This document shows positions 22,438 to 34,494 of a stretch of DNA of 64,000 nt, in pieces. Source of the DNA: Symsagittifera roscoffensis (taxonomy: Eukaryota; Xenacoelomorpha; Acoela; Convolutidae); NCBI RefSeq assembly GCF_963678635.1, contig NC_087069.1:38465076-38529075 (forward strand), in the 5' to 3' direction. The position numbers and the translations under genes are program-made. Under the pieces are notes generated by a model that did no database searches, was not told the origin of the DNA, and saw only the letters and a list, made by a program, of their open reading frames with translations. The number at the start of each line of letters is the position of its first letter. The stretch's first letter is position 1.

Positions 22438-25400
22438 ATGGCAGACAGATTCTGGAAATCCATGCCCGCGGCCCTGAAGAAGCCTACTCTTGATGAGCTG
22501 TACAGACGCCTGAGGGGCCTGGATTATACCCAAATAGACGAGAGAATGGCGGTAATGCTGAATGCCATCCTCCAGTTGGAAGACCAGGGTGAATGCAGGG
22601 AGTCTGCGACGGAGGCTGTCTTGATGGTCGGCTACACCACTGAGGGGATATCAAACCAAGAACAGACCAGATGGTTGTCTTGGAATGTGGATGGAGGAGT
22701 AAGGGGTTTTGACTTGGCAAGTAATCCTGGCCTGAGTAACAATACCGAATATGGCGCAGGGGAATTCCCACTACCAACTAGGCCAACAGCAAGATCTACA
22801 GGCCAGAGCTCGAGTAAGGTGCTATCGATGACGCGAGCACAACAGACGACCGAGTCATATCCGGATCTTGGTGTTCTAAAGAAAGAGCTCGAGAAGACGC
22901 AGAAGGAAAGGAATAAGGCGAACCTCGATCGGGATCAGGCAAAGCTGGATCGGGAGAAGGTTCAGCTGGAAAGGGACCAGGCGGTCAACGAGCGAGATCA
23001 GACTCTGAGGTTGCTTGAGATGCTAAAGACTGAACATCAGCAGGAGTTAAGGGTGCGGGAGAATGCCGCGAATTGTGAACAACTGAAGTCGGAGTTGGAG
23101 AGAATAGAACAACGACAACGCGAACTTGACGCACAGAAGGGGGCCAGGCCGAAGGAGCGAGTGGTTACCAGCTCGAGACCAGAGTCACGCATGGATGTGG
23201 ATGAAGTCCCCAGAGCAAGAACACGGTTCAACCTTGACCGCGAGGCCCGAGAACACATGAATGAAGGGTTGGAAGTCTGGATACCGAATGACGCAACGTC
23301 TTCCTTGCGTAGCCTAGAGACGCAACCCGTACGCCCACTGATGGATGTGGTGCTGCCGGGATATACCCCAACCTCGACCTCGAGTGACAGTCAGGTGAGC
23401 GGCGGCTCATCGCGTCTGAAAGAGCTGGGCGAGAGATTACGGCAGAAAAGTCGTGAAAGTTCGGCAAGACCGGAGCTTCCCCCAACTTGGAGGGAACAGC
23501 CGGTCAGGAGCGTCGTGATCTCGAGTTATAAGAAAAATACAGAGAAGAGGTACCACAGGCACAATCGGTTGGATTGGAGTGCGGAACAGAAAGCCAGGAG
23601 GGACTGCTTTCATGATGCAGCCTGGGTGGAGTATCTTGCGCCACCCCGTGTGCCAGAAGGTGCGGTCCACCTGATTATAGGGGACAGCCTGGTGCGGGTG
23701 TTGACCCGGATCCAGTCGCACTGGCAGACAGGAATCTTGAGTTTCGCTGGAGCTGCCACGCCACAGATGTTGGCGACGCTTGAGATGCTAGGGATGACTA
23801 AAGTGTACACGGTGACCCTGATGATCGGGACTAACGATGTATCAAGGGGAGAAGCGAGGAAAATAACGAGGCTGCACGACAAGATGAGCTGCCTTCTGGA
23901 CGAGCTGAGGATCCAGATGGACCCCATCCTGTTGACGGTATGTACTGTCCCCTACAACATGATGTTTGATCAGCACGCCTTGGAGATGAACGAGAAGGTG
24001 CGGAACCTAAACAAGGTGATCCGAGATATCCACCGGAAAAGTGTGCTCCCTGTCAGACTGTTGGACGTGGCGGAGCGCATGGAGAAAAAGGGATTCCCTG
24101 AAGACACCTCCAATGGTGGAATCCATTTCGATAGACCAAGGGGAGCGGAGTGGCTGAACGACGTCTTCCAAGAACACATAAACACGCTAGAGGCGGATCT
24201 GCTAGAGACAGCCCAATTCACATTAGGACCACCTCCGAACCCGCCATTCCTTGCCTCAAGGGCCTTGTCTGGTCGCTTGGGACCGAGAGTTGACACTAGA
24301 GACAGTTCAAGGAGCAACCAGACCAGATTGCAGAGTGCCACGCCAATGGAGTCTGAGGAGGTGACGTCATCAACACCTCCAGGCTCGGCGATATCCTCAG
24401 TGGTAGTGGCAGAGAACAAGCGGGAAAAGAGATCTATGGAGACCGCTCGCTTGAGATATCCTGAGAAGGTGAAATAACTGGACCTAGAGGGTTTGGAATG
24501 CAGGCGAGAATTGGCGGAGACCCTGGGGATTGAACGAGTGTCGCACGAGGATTTAAACAGACATCATTGCGTGGACTGGTTGAAAGCTCATGAGGCACAC
24601 TTCTCGAGAACGAAATTGATGGAGACCGCAGATCTGACCGGAATTCCCACAAAAGCGATCATGAGACCCATTAACTACAGACCTCTCAAGCTGTTGGGGA
24701 GTCCTGGACTCATAGTAGAACCCCCCAAACACCGAACAAGCATCGCCAGGATCAGGTTGGCGACCCCGGCACAGTTGAAAGTGGTGGACAAGCTACTCAA
24801 TCCGGGGGGAATGGAATTGCCAGATGCCGCTTACGAAGGCTCGAAGTTGGCGGAAGATCCCAGGTACGGGAAGCCCTGTGGCAGCACCCAGCTGGCCAAA
24901 ACCCTGGCAGTTTATGATAGAGCAGATCCAGCTGCTGCGAGAGTAGTCATCGTGGCGGGATCGGACTTCGAAGGAACGTCTCCCAAGTTGTTCTGGCCGG
25001 AGACTCTGATATACTCCTTGCCAGGAGCTGAATTAAACCAGATGTTAACTCTGGTGGTGGCAATAAAGTCGGAGATGCCCTGTGAGCCTGAGTTGCTATT
25101 GTTTGCAGGAATGAATGATCACCTGCACGCGATGGGACTTCTTGAGCAGCTAAAGGGCAATGAAATTCCGACATCGAGGAAGATATGGGAAGCCATTCAG
25201 GCGTTGTTTGCAGCGATGAATGAAGTGCAGGAGAATGTTGTCTCGAGATTTGGATCCAAGACGAAGGTGGTGTTCACCACATCCCCTGGATACGCGAATA
25301 TGCCACCCGCCCTACAATTCGTGTACGCGGTCTTGATCCTAATAGCAGAGGGGAACGAATGGCGGATTCTAATGGCAGCCCCCAATCGGGAGTTGGAGCC

Positions 25401-26822
25401 ATCGAACCTGAGGCTTCGCAAGTCAGAATTGGCGGCGGCATGGGCGGACATATCTCATGCACTGAGGGGCTTTTATGGACTAGCCGACATCCTGATCGTA
25501 TTAGACGAGGTGCTCTTGCTAGAGATATCGAACTTTGCCAGGCAACTTAAGTTCATCCCAGTCATCGGGGACGATCACCCGGCAATAAGCCAATTGACGG
25601 CCAGCTTGTGGTTTCGGAGCATGGATGTGAAGATCACAAATTCCACCAGCAAGTCTAGAGGTCCGAGTAACGAGAGAAGAAATGTGGCCGAGACGGAAAA
25701 GCAATTAGAGTCAATGAAATATCGCTTCTTTGACACCAAGGGCCATTTTTGACACCAAGGCTGGAGAACGCCACGAATAAGACGAGGGAGGAAGCACCAC
25801 CCCTCGTGAAACAAGTCTGGAGCTTTCTGGAGAAACAACTGGAGCTGGCCGAAGTAAGAGACATGACAGTGGCTAGATTTGTCTCGGCCGCCAATGAAGT
25901 GACGATTGGAGGGTTCTGGAGAGAGCACGCCAAGGGTGAGCTGAGGACTAGGAGGGATCATGAGATTCTCAAGTTCTTGAGTCCTTGCTGGGAGAAGGAA
26001 TTCATGGCAGGAATGTTCGGCACCACGGCGAATATCTTTGGAGCCTTCGTGCAGGAGATACTGGGCATGCCCATCAGCCTGCTCTTGGCTTTGTATCTGG
26101 TCTACCCCAGATACTTGTTCAACATGGGCCCAGCATACATGTTTAGTCGAGGAGTAGAAACACTTCGAGTTGATGGGTATCTGGCACTATTACTCTTGAC
26201 CCATGGGGAATTGGTGTCGTTTCATCGATTGATGGAATATGGAGAACCTCTGTCTATGGGGAGAGTCCACTCGAGCATTGAAACCTACTCCTACAAGTGT
26301 GCCGCAGGGTTGAAGACGTTGTTAGTGCAATACCTCATGATGCAGAATCGGCACATGACGGGTGAAGATGAGAATCCAACCTCGAGAGAAGAATGGAAGA
26401 AGATGAATAGAGGGATGCCTCTGTTGACGGACTTATGCCTGGCAATGAGGTCGGACCCTATGGGGATAATCCGGGGCCTAGAGGAGGTGGTGACCTGCAT
26501 TTATGATCCAGCAGTGACGTACGCATTCCCAGATCCCCTGGTGACAACGTATCGTCACTCTGTGACGCACTTGAGTCTTATCAGCATACTGGATGGGACG
26601 GCGCTCAATTGGTGTCAGCAGGAGGTGATTAGAACGCGAATGAGCAACACGGTACTCTTTGGAAAAGTGAAAGATGCCGAGCTGATAGTGTACAACTTCA
26701 GAGGACAAATGCAATGTAGAATGGGAGGCAAGCGAGAGGGTCCCATCGAAACGTATCCCAAGTTTTGGAACTTGAACCCATTGACAGCAGACGGGCGAGA
26801 GATCTTGAGGATTCCTGCCTAA
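22438..26822 (+). pseudogene. G1 copy 2 ORF3 N-terminal part, doubly broken
   Basis: Copy of 9479-13870 with the same coiled coil and two SGNH-like modules (first GDSL near 23680, GTND near 23828; second GSDFEG near 24960, GMNDH near 25110). Two lesions are specific to this copy. A Glu codon became TAA at 24475-24477, between the two SGNH modules. At 25725-25752 a short tract is replaced by a second copy of nearby TTTGACACCAAG sequence, shifting the frame into a TGA at 25750-25752. The frame reopens at 25749 and ends at the same TAA as copy 1 (26820-26822). It remains readable as three open pieces: 22438-24477, 24478-25752 and 25749-26822. Confidence 0.85.
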
Positions 26823-29800
26823 AAAGAATGCTTTGCACTAGTCAAGAGGGAGCTGGAGGCCATAATGGAGAAAGAAATCCTTACAGCCGCCATGCCTGAG
26901 TTTCCGGTAGTCAGGAGGATGACCTTGGGGATGAACAGTCCCCTGGTAGTTCCCTCCATCATGGCGAGGATGACGACGGAGGAAATGCAGAAGTATTTCA
27001 CTGATGGCTGGGATCCCCTGTTCATCGGCTACACGGCGGCGGTCTACTTCCATACTAGCGAGGCGAAGATAAATTCGTGGACGACGCAAGCGAAAAAGAT
27101 GAGAGGTTCGCAGCCCCCCGGATATGAGGTGCGGAAGGTCTTGAGAGCTCATGAGCAGCAAGGACTAGAGAACATGCTACCAATATGGGATGATGGCAGG
27201 ATGATCATGATGGAGGGGCACGTCGCATTGGTGGACGATATGAAATTTGCAACAAGAAAGTACAGGGCACCCTATGGCTTAGAACAGGTGGAAATGAGAC
27301 AGGAGGAAAAAGAACTAGATGCAGCAGGTCAACTGCACGTAGCCCTGACGGAATACAAGAAATTGGACCCTACGACACCATCACCACTGTCAGTGGACAC
27401 GCCTGGAGACAAGAGGAGTGGACCCGTTGAGGACCGGTTCAAAAGAATTCTCGAGAGAAGGAGACATGAGTCAGAAGAAGAGAGTATGGATGAAACTCTC
27501 AGTGAAGCCGGTGAAGACATGGAAGTGGGGAATACGCCTGAACCAGGGCCATCAGGGGAGGAGCTCACCACTCAAGAGCTGTTGAAAGACTTGAACGAGG
27601 AGAATTGGGCAGATACTGCCACCCCACCTCTGAATCCGTCCCCCCGGAAGAATCTGGAATTGCCATTGGCAAATGAGACCTTCAATATGGGGATGATACT
27701 CTTGAGCTCGGAGGAAAGGGAAAAGAACACTTTCGAAGGGAACAGGGACATGTTCCTGGGGTCCCTGAAGGACGATGCTTGGCAGGAGTTCTTGGAAGAA
27801 TTCAATCAAGAAGTGGGCAGCGAGACGACGCTGGACAAATTCAAGGAGGAACTGTGGGACACAGTCGTAAGATTTGGAGAACCGCTTCTGATAGGAACGG
27901 GCCTGGATGAGAAGGCGAGAAAAGAGCTGCTGAGCAAGCTGGTAGAGCTGAGGAATTCACGATCGAAGACTAGAGAAGAGAAATGTGAGGACAGCTCTAC
28001 TCTGAAACAAAAAACTGTAGATAAAATAGTTGATGATATAAAAAGGGATAAGGTTGGGACTAGTAATATGATTAAAAGTACTAATATCCTTAAGGCTCGA
28101 GCAGGGGGGAGGCAAGAGTTGGAAGGGTTGGAGGTAGACAGAGAGGTCGAATCAGTGATGATAACCACGACACCCTCAAGCAGAGATGTGAAAACTCGCA
28201 AGAGAAAGAGAGAGATGGAGGGATTGGGTAGTCCTTCTGTGGATGCTGTCTCGGAAGGAAACTTGAGAGAGACGGCGCCCATGGTTTTGGCTCGATGCAA
28301 GACGGCGGCATACAAGAGCAACACGGAGCTCAGAAGACCACTCGAAATAGAGAGGAAAATAGAGGCTTCCACCAGTTCGACATCGGAGGAAGACTTCAAG
28401 CCTCAGAAGATAAACGTAAAGAGAGGTTCAACGAACGGACAGACATGGGAAGTGGATGTCGGCAAAGAATGGATCTCGAAGGCACACCAGGCCACGGGCA
28501 AGCAAATGGCGAGTGATCCACTGGAGAGGAACAAGACGAGGAACACCTCCCGGACGTGGTGGGTGGCCCTCGAGACATTGAAGGAAATGGAGGACTGCTT
28601 GAAGAAGTTGGACAGTGGAATAGCTCGCAAGCGACGCAATTGGGCCACCCAGCAAAATGCCGAGGTTAACAAAATAGAAATGGCGAATCAGCTGAAGAGG
28701 TCCTGGCAGAACTTGTTGAAGGATCATTTTGAAAAGGCGATGAGGACACCCTCATCAGCACCGCCATTAATGGCGAATCCCTTCGTTAGAACTGCAGGAC
28801 AATTAATGTTCACCTGGAGTCTGGTGGGAATAGAGTTGGAGACATTGACCTCGTATGACAGGCTGAAGTTGGGAAGCAAGAAGCTAGATGTGTATCAAGC
28901 ATTGATGCAAGACGTGGCCAAGGACAATTCAGGCTTGAGCCTGGCTAGGAGAAAGGATGCCACATGTTTCTTGAGATGGATAATGTCAATGATGTCTGAT
29001 AGTACCATCTTGGCATGCCACCAGAGAGCAAGCGGGAGTAAAACCATGGAAAAAAGAGTCTCAACGATCATCTTGAACGTGTATCAGAGTACAGGGATAG
29101 AAAAGGAAGATGGTTCCAGACTATCCCTAGAGAACCACAGAAAGCTAGACGAGGTACGGAGGTTCTATAATAAGAAATTCGAAGAAGAGCATGATGTTCA
29201 CCGTAACCTGGCCTCGTCAGAGAAGTACTCGAGACCCAGCGAGAAGGGGGAATACCAATACGTGTCAGGAGTGATGGGAATAGCCTATAACCCCTTCTTA
29301 GACTCAGAAACTGGAGGCGCTCACAGGAACCACGAGGTGGCGGAGCTACTGAAGTTTTGGACAGAAAGAATAATTGAAATAGATGGGGTGGAGAAAGAGG
29401 GGCCGAGCCTGGGCCTGATTCTTGAGAAAACACCGGAGATGGTGAGCACACCGCGCTCAAACAAGAGAGTTGAAGTGAACATGGGTGATGGCAATGGCTT
29501 GCTGATCACGAACTTGGGAGTGGTATGGAAGTTACTAAGACCCTCCGAGTTCCCACATCCCCACGCAAGTCTGATCGAGGAGACCACCGAACGGGTGAGG
29601 TTAGCTCCAACGGAAGATGAAGATTTGGTGAAGTTGAGTGTGGTACACAAACTGATCTTACCTCAGATGAAGGTGTCAGGCGAAAAAACGAACAGTCTCG
29701 AGTCAACAAAGAAGATGGAGCCGGGTAGCTGTCTGGATTCTACGTGTGGTAGTGGAGAGCACACCTGCGATGGACGATCATGTGTCAGAATATTGTCCTT

Positions 29801-30155
29801 TCAAAAAGAAGATCTGGTTACTTGGTTTGAAGACATCACGGAAAGGGAGAAAAGTGAAGTACAAATAGTGGCGGAGTGTTACGCGAGAACTACGGTGAAC
29901 ATAGCGACAGCTCTCGGATTCTTCTCGAGAATGTGTAGTCTGCAGTCACTGGAGAGACTAGAGTCTGAACACCATTTAGTGACGGCGTTGAGCGTGGAAT
30001 CATGGCCGGGAGTGTTGCAGGTGACTCAAAAACATATCCGGAGCTGGAAGGTTGGTCTCGAGGCAGAAATGGGGCAGAAATGGGGCAGAAACCGAAGAAG
30101 AGAATTCAGAACGATCGAACAACAATCGCGGGAAAGTTGCAAGAAAAATCAGTAG
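26823..30155 (+). CDS. G1 ORF3 C-terminal part, copy 2, uninterrupted
   Basis: Open without interruption, first ATG at 26865, 1,096 codons from there. It is the best-preserved long ORF of the locus and shows the C-terminus lost in copy 1. It is Glu/Lys-rich with no recognised domain. From N to C: a short globular-looking part (PEFPVVRRMTLGMN...), an acidic low-complexity middle, a helical segment rich in Trp and Arg (nt about 28490-28760), a region with CFLRWIMSMM, and a basic C-terminus with WGRNRRR. It is in frame with the preceding ORF3 part across the TAA at 26820. Confidence 0.7.
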   Translation, partial: KECFALVKRELEAIMEKEILTAAMPEFPVVRRMTLGMNSPLVVPSIMARMTTEEMQKYFTDGWDPLFIGYTAAVYFHTSEAKINSWTTQAKKMRGSQPPGYEVRKVLRAHEQQGLENMLPIWDDGRMIMMEGHVALVDDMKFATRKYRAPYGLEQVEMRQEEKELDAAGQLHVALTEYKKLDPTTPSPLSVDTPGDKRSGPVEDRFKRILERRRHESEEESMDETLSEAGEDMEVGNTPEPGPSGEELTTQELLKDLNEENWADTATPPLNPSPRKNLELPLANETFNMGMILLSSEEREKNTFEGNRDMFLGSLKDDAWQEFLEEFNQEVGSETTLDKFKEELWDTVVRFGEPLLIGTGLDEKARKELLSKLVELRNSRSKTREEKCEDSSTLKQKTVDKIVDDIKRDKVGTSNMIKSTNILKARAGGRQELEGLEVDREVESVMITTTPSSRDVKTRKRKREMEGLGSPSVDAVSEGNLRETAPMVLARCKTAAYKSNTELRRPLEIERKIEASTSSTSEEDFKPQKINVKRGSTNGQTWEVDVGKEWISKAHQATGKQMASDPLERNKTRNTSRTWWVALETLKEMEDCLKKLDSGIARKRRNWATQQNAEVNKIEMANQLKRSWQNLLKDHFEKAMRTPSSAPPLMANPFVRTAGQLMFTWSLVGIELETLTSYDRLKLGSKKLDVYQALMQDVAKDNSGLSLARRKDATCFLRWIMSMMSDSTILACHQRASGSKTMEKRVSTIILNVYQSTGIEKEDGSRLSLENHRKLDEVRRFYNKKFEEEHDVHRNLASSEKYSRPSEKGEYQYVSGVMGIAYNPFLDSETGGAHRNHEVAELLKFWTERIIEIDGVEKEGPSLGLILEKTPEMVSTPRSNKRVEVNMGDGNGLLITNLGVVWKLLRPSEFPHPHASLIEETTERVRLAPTEDEDLVKLSVVHKLILPQMKVSGEKTNSLESTKKMEPGSCLDSTCGSGEHTCDGRSCVRILSFQKEDLVTWFEDITEREKSEVQIVAECYARTTVNIATALGFFSRMCSLQSLERLESEHHLVTALSVESWPGVLQVTQKHIRSWKVGLEAEMGQKWGRNRRREFRTIEQQSRESCKKNQ

Positions 30156-30713
30156 GAAATTGCTATTCGCAATTTCCGCCACAGTAATAACCTAGAGTAG
30201 AGCTGTCCCATTCGAAACAGAGACAAGAGTATTCCCACGAACTGGATTATTGTGACTTGACTGGAGTATTATTCTAAACTGGACTAGAGTGAACCTTCGG
30301 TGGAAAGGTGGACAGCTTGAGTGTCCCAATGGTTCACGAGAAATTATAGTCTAGAGTACAAACTTGTTCTTGTTGTTAAAACTGACCAACATTAAACTCA
30401 TTTTAGTTACATTATTTAATTCTCGAGTTGATTACCGACTTGATTACTCCCAGTTCTTGAGCGTGCTACAATGTGAGTACTAATTTAACTTTCTAGAGTG
30501 TGTTTTATGATTATTATGTTGAGGTAAGGCGAGTATTAGGTTGATCCATCTGAAATGGATCAAAGTTCCACTGTCTAATAAAAAGTAACTTAGCGGATTG
30601 TTCCGACCCGGTTTTTAACGGCGTTCATATATTTTGGGTATCTAGAGACCTGAGTATGGGGACGTTATTATTTCTAGAGTGGGGGGATATTTTAGTAGTA
30701 GCCTTTAAGCTGT
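30156..30713 (+). other. G1 copy 2 3' untranslated region
   Basis: Copy of 17204-17761, essentially unchanged (one T to A near 30513). No ORF. Confidence 0.5.
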
Positions 30714-31632
30714 TGTAACATTCGCCCGGAAGATACATATCGACGGATAACAAAACTAAGTCTTAAGACGACTGGCCAGCGTCTAAACAGAGCTTTGCAT
30801 GTTTTTCACCGTCTCTACCAAGCCAGTACTTTTCGGTGGTCTTTTCTAACATCGGGTCGACAAAAACGTTACTGTTCTCCGGCTTCGACCAGAACGCTCA
30901 AATTAACTGAATTACATGCAAAAATAGTGAGCTCATGGCTGGGTCTCAGTATCCCCAGACCACGAGGTCACTCCTAAAAACAGGGCTACTATTTACTATA
31001 TTACTATTGTTTTTGTTCAGTAGATAAAAATCATCATCTCCATCGAAGATGGATCAACCCTTTCCCCCCCAACTCTTAGCACCTCATCCTTGTCAAAACT
31101 AATCCAAATATCAATTAAATTCAAGTCAGGACATGACAGGATGCTAAAAGTTCACACGAGTCAATAAAAGTTTTCCGTCCCGAGACCCCTCCGGTTTCTT
31201 GAATCCGCTGAATCAAGCCCGTTGATCTTGATTTCTTCCTAATCCGGAAGGCTAGTTTCTTACCCTTCACCGTTGTTTGCAACGGCCTTGCAACTATTGT
31301 AGCAGCACAATAGTTGCAACTCGGAACGTTCTCTGCAATCTGCTGCTGTTTTTCAATCACGATTGTCGTTGTTATCGTCAGCGCAACTAACGTTGTTGTG
31401 TTTTTTTCACTCGTTTTTTTGTTAAAATGGCCGTTTCAGCATTTCTCAGAAATGTGACGTCATCATTCGAATTTTTGAAATTTTAAAATACTAGAATATT
31501 CCAGCCGTCACCGTTTGGCTAAACGTTCCAATAACGCCCTTAGTTCTTAAAAACCACCAATCCGGAAGGCTTACTGCTAAAATTCCGAATTCTGCAGAGA
31601 TTGCATTTTGGCCATTCTGGTCGAATGTCACA
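30714..31632 (+). repeat. G1 3' LTR, copy 2, complete (919 bp)
   Basis: Runs from TGTAACATTCG to CGAATGTCACA. AATAAA at 31163-31168; perfect 13-bp stem-loop at 31288-31319. A GATAAAAAT near 31022 is a possible TATA-like element. The right flank is TACTCCCCGGAC. No target duplication can be tested because the left end of the element lies outside the window. Confidence 0.72.
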
Positions 31633-32403
31633 TACTCCCCGGACAGTCCGGTCAATGTCCTCATTGAATCGCGCAATATTCGTAAAATGGTTACAGTGTC
31701 ATCGAACAGAATTTACAAAATGCACGAAATTACTTTTATCTACGTCACATCGACTCACTGCAGAATATAAATGGCATCATACTACATCACTATAGCCTTC
31801 AAATTCTGACTTCCAGTGTCAATGTCCCGATTAAAACTTTTTCTCCTAGATTTAAAAGGTGTTGGCTTGCAGGACAGTCCTGCCAACCAACAAGCTAAAA
31901 TTATCCTACTATGCTCCTTCCCTTCGGAAATCTTGCTTGTTTATTGTCCTGAATATTAAAACTAAGAAACTTTGTGGTTAGAAAGAACAATGAAACAATC
32001 TCCCTCTTCGAGAGATTACTCAAGCCTTCCTCGTCACCACAAAGTGATCAGTCTTCCTAAGTGATTAAAAACAATCATGCAGGCTGGAATATTTAAATAT
32101 ACTCTTCCCTCAAGCCTTTCTAAATAAATAATAAGTGAGTGTCTCTAAAGCCACTTCAACTAAAATCAAAATGCAAATTTATAAATGCAACAATTTCAAA
32201 ACTCAACTAAATGTTTCAGTTTTCAATTACAACTTGGTTAATTGGTTTCTCACTTGAGTTTTTCACACACATAAAACAATTCTGAGTTTTAAGTTATCTT
32301 TATCACTCCTTTGTTCTCTTCTTTTTTCGTCGTTTAGAAGTTCTAAAACTTCTAAATTCTTCTAATTTTCTTTCTTGTTGCCTCTTGTTTTCTCGACCAT
32401 TCA
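31633..32403. other. Non-coding stretch between G1 and G2
   Basis: About 770 bp, AT-rich after 32050. No recognisable gene. It lies where the 3' UTR or LTR of the minus-strand element G2 would be expected. I found no matching sequence to the right of G2, so no G2 LTR pair is defined. It starts with a CTCCCCGGAC motif that also recurs in G1 and G2 coding sequence. Confidence 0.5.
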
Positions 32404-34494
32404 TCAATGTTCCATTTCTTCCTCCTGTGATACTGACTCCGCACTTTCGGTTTCCGTGTCCTGTAGCACATCATTGGCTATCCTGACGCTGTTGGAAGCC
32501 GTCCTCCAACACTTCTGCTCTTCTACCCTCTGTTTACAGCAAGGTAGGGGATCCACGTTGGATTCTCTGTTTCTACAGAAGCTGTTGTGGAGACACAACG
32601 TCACGTTTCTCTCCAAATCTTCTTTCAGCATCTCTGCCTTCTCATTCCGCCACGCTCACTCGTTCTGGAAATTCTTTTCACGGCGGTGGTCACTGCATTC
32701 CGATGAGTCACGAGAGCTCGCTTGAAAGCTCCTGCCCCAATGTCCAGCTGATATTCACTGTACACCCTGCCGTGCTTCGACATATGCTTTTTCGCATACT
32801 CGTACAACCATGCAGTCATGTTGGCTCTGAACCATGGCATCAATCGTTTTCTCGCCCATATCTTCTTCACTTCCATCGGAATGTTTAGAACTTTGCACAT
32901 TGTCTCAAAAAGATCTAAATCTTTTAGACAATCTAATTTCCGCAATTGTTCTCTCGTCGGCGCCTCCTTCCTGATGCTGTCAGGCTTCTCGTATTCATTG
33001 GCACCGTGCAAACGGTCAGTACCGCGCAACTGAACTTCTGCCAGAGAGTGGTGAACAAACACACCATCATTGACTCCCACAGTGCTTCCTGCTCGTCTGA
33101 TCCTCTGGAGATATCATTCGTCCCAACTAAGATCATCACATTGGGAATCTTCCCTGGATTCATCAGTTCCACCATCCGATATAATTGGGCCATTGTCGCG
33201 CCTCCAAAGGCCATCACCGTGGTGACCCACGAGGTCCTCAAATTCAACAGCACTCTGACTAAACTGTCTCCCAATATCAGGTGAGATGTCCCGAGTGGTG
33301 GTTGCTGCAGGTTCACAGCCGGGCTCCAGGTAGCTCGATTGAAGCAGGCCCTCGGATCTGTCTCCGGAACTCCCGTGAAATTATACTTCAATTGATTATT
33401 CTTCTGCATGTCCATTACACGAGACACTTTCTTCGCTGGCATCTTCCTTACTTTCCTCTCTGGGATTCTCGAGTTCCCCATGAGTGGTGTCACGTTACTC
33501 ATCCCTTGTCTGATTACTGTCTGGGAGAGTTGTACTCTGCCCGTATCGTCAATCGTTCCATAGGGTGCAGTCACCCCGGAACCTGGTGCATTCTTGTTAG
33601 CGACCAATCGTCCAGCTGTCTCTATCAGTTTTCTCACTGTCTGTTCTACGACGGGATCACCCAAGGTGTCACTAGGATCCGGGATTGTTACTCGGTTCGT
33701 CTCTGCTGGAAGCCGTGTCTCCGTTGTTTGACTCATTTCTCGAGGTGTCAAGAGCTCCATCGGGGACTGCCCACGAGGAATATCCCTTGCAGGTATCACT
33801 TTCTCAATGGACGTCGTCAACGCCGCCTGTTCCGATCGCTCTTTGTATTCCTGCCTTAAGCGTTCGATCTCTTGACCCTGTTTTTTGTTGCAGTCTTCAA
33901 ACAACTTTCTCCACATGTCCCGGTCTTCCTCCATCGCCAGCATGGTCTTCGTCATATCGTCTAACTCCTTCTTCGTACTTCTCAGCTGATAGTTCATCTC
34001 ATCCAGATCTTGTATGGTTTGGTTCGTCTGAACCTTCTGTGTTACTTTCGCCCTTTTTGGTGGCACAGCTGCTCTCAGTGGTGAACCAGACGAGGTCGCC
34101 TCGCTGTTCATCTCCCGATGCATTCTCGTCAGCCCAGGTTTAGGCTTAGAGGGCATTGGCGTCTCACCTGGTTGGTAAGTCCTAGAACTTCCCAATCCAG
34201 GCTCATTCGCCAAGTCACTCCCTGAGAGAGCCCCGTTTCTCCACCTCATCACTCTCATGTTCGGGCGGTCTAGTACTCCTCTTTCTCCATATGCTGCATC
34301 AACAGGACTTCCGTGGGGCGGTCCCCACGGTTGTCGTGCCCCAAGATGTTGATCAGGGCGGTCAGCAACATGACCACCTCTGGGTCCTCCAGAGCGAAGT
34401 CTCGTTCGATCAGCCGACGATAGATCGCATCTACCATCGGTCCTACATATGCCTCTGCCAGGTCCATCAATTCATCCAGGTTGAAATTGTCCAT
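32404..34494 (-). pseudogene. G2 ORF3 remnant with one SGNH-like domain
   Basis: Read right to left. The ATG at 34494 starts MDNFNLDELMDL..., matching the start of G1 ORF3. A frameshift and stop near 34275 follows, then an open frame from about 34280 to 32933. It has a coiled coil (LDEMNYQLRSTKKELDDM...) and an SGNH domain (LILGDSL, AFGGA, LVGTND). After CTVPMN the frame changes and unrelated charged sequence follows (33080-32625, then 32631-32404, each in a different frame). The second SGNH module and nearly all of the C-terminal half of G1 ORF3 are missing, so a large internal deletion is likely. Many + strand ORFs over this region are antisense shadows. Confidence 0.75.

Larger units (their letters stand above)
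18667..31632 (+). repeat. Direct tandem duplication of G1 (copy 2, about 12.95 kb)
   Basis: Repeats 5717 to 18666 in the same orientation with very high identity; I find roughly twenty differences by eye. It starts inside pol, at the Met-Arg-Leu-Leu-Glu-Lys segment between RNase H and integrase. It continues through ORF3 and the LTR, and here the LTR is complete. The junction is not at LTR ends: LTR sequence ...CCATTCT meets pol sequence CTTAATGAGG with a 2-bp overlap (CT). This points to illegitimate recombination and not LTR-LTR exchange. Confidence 0.93.
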
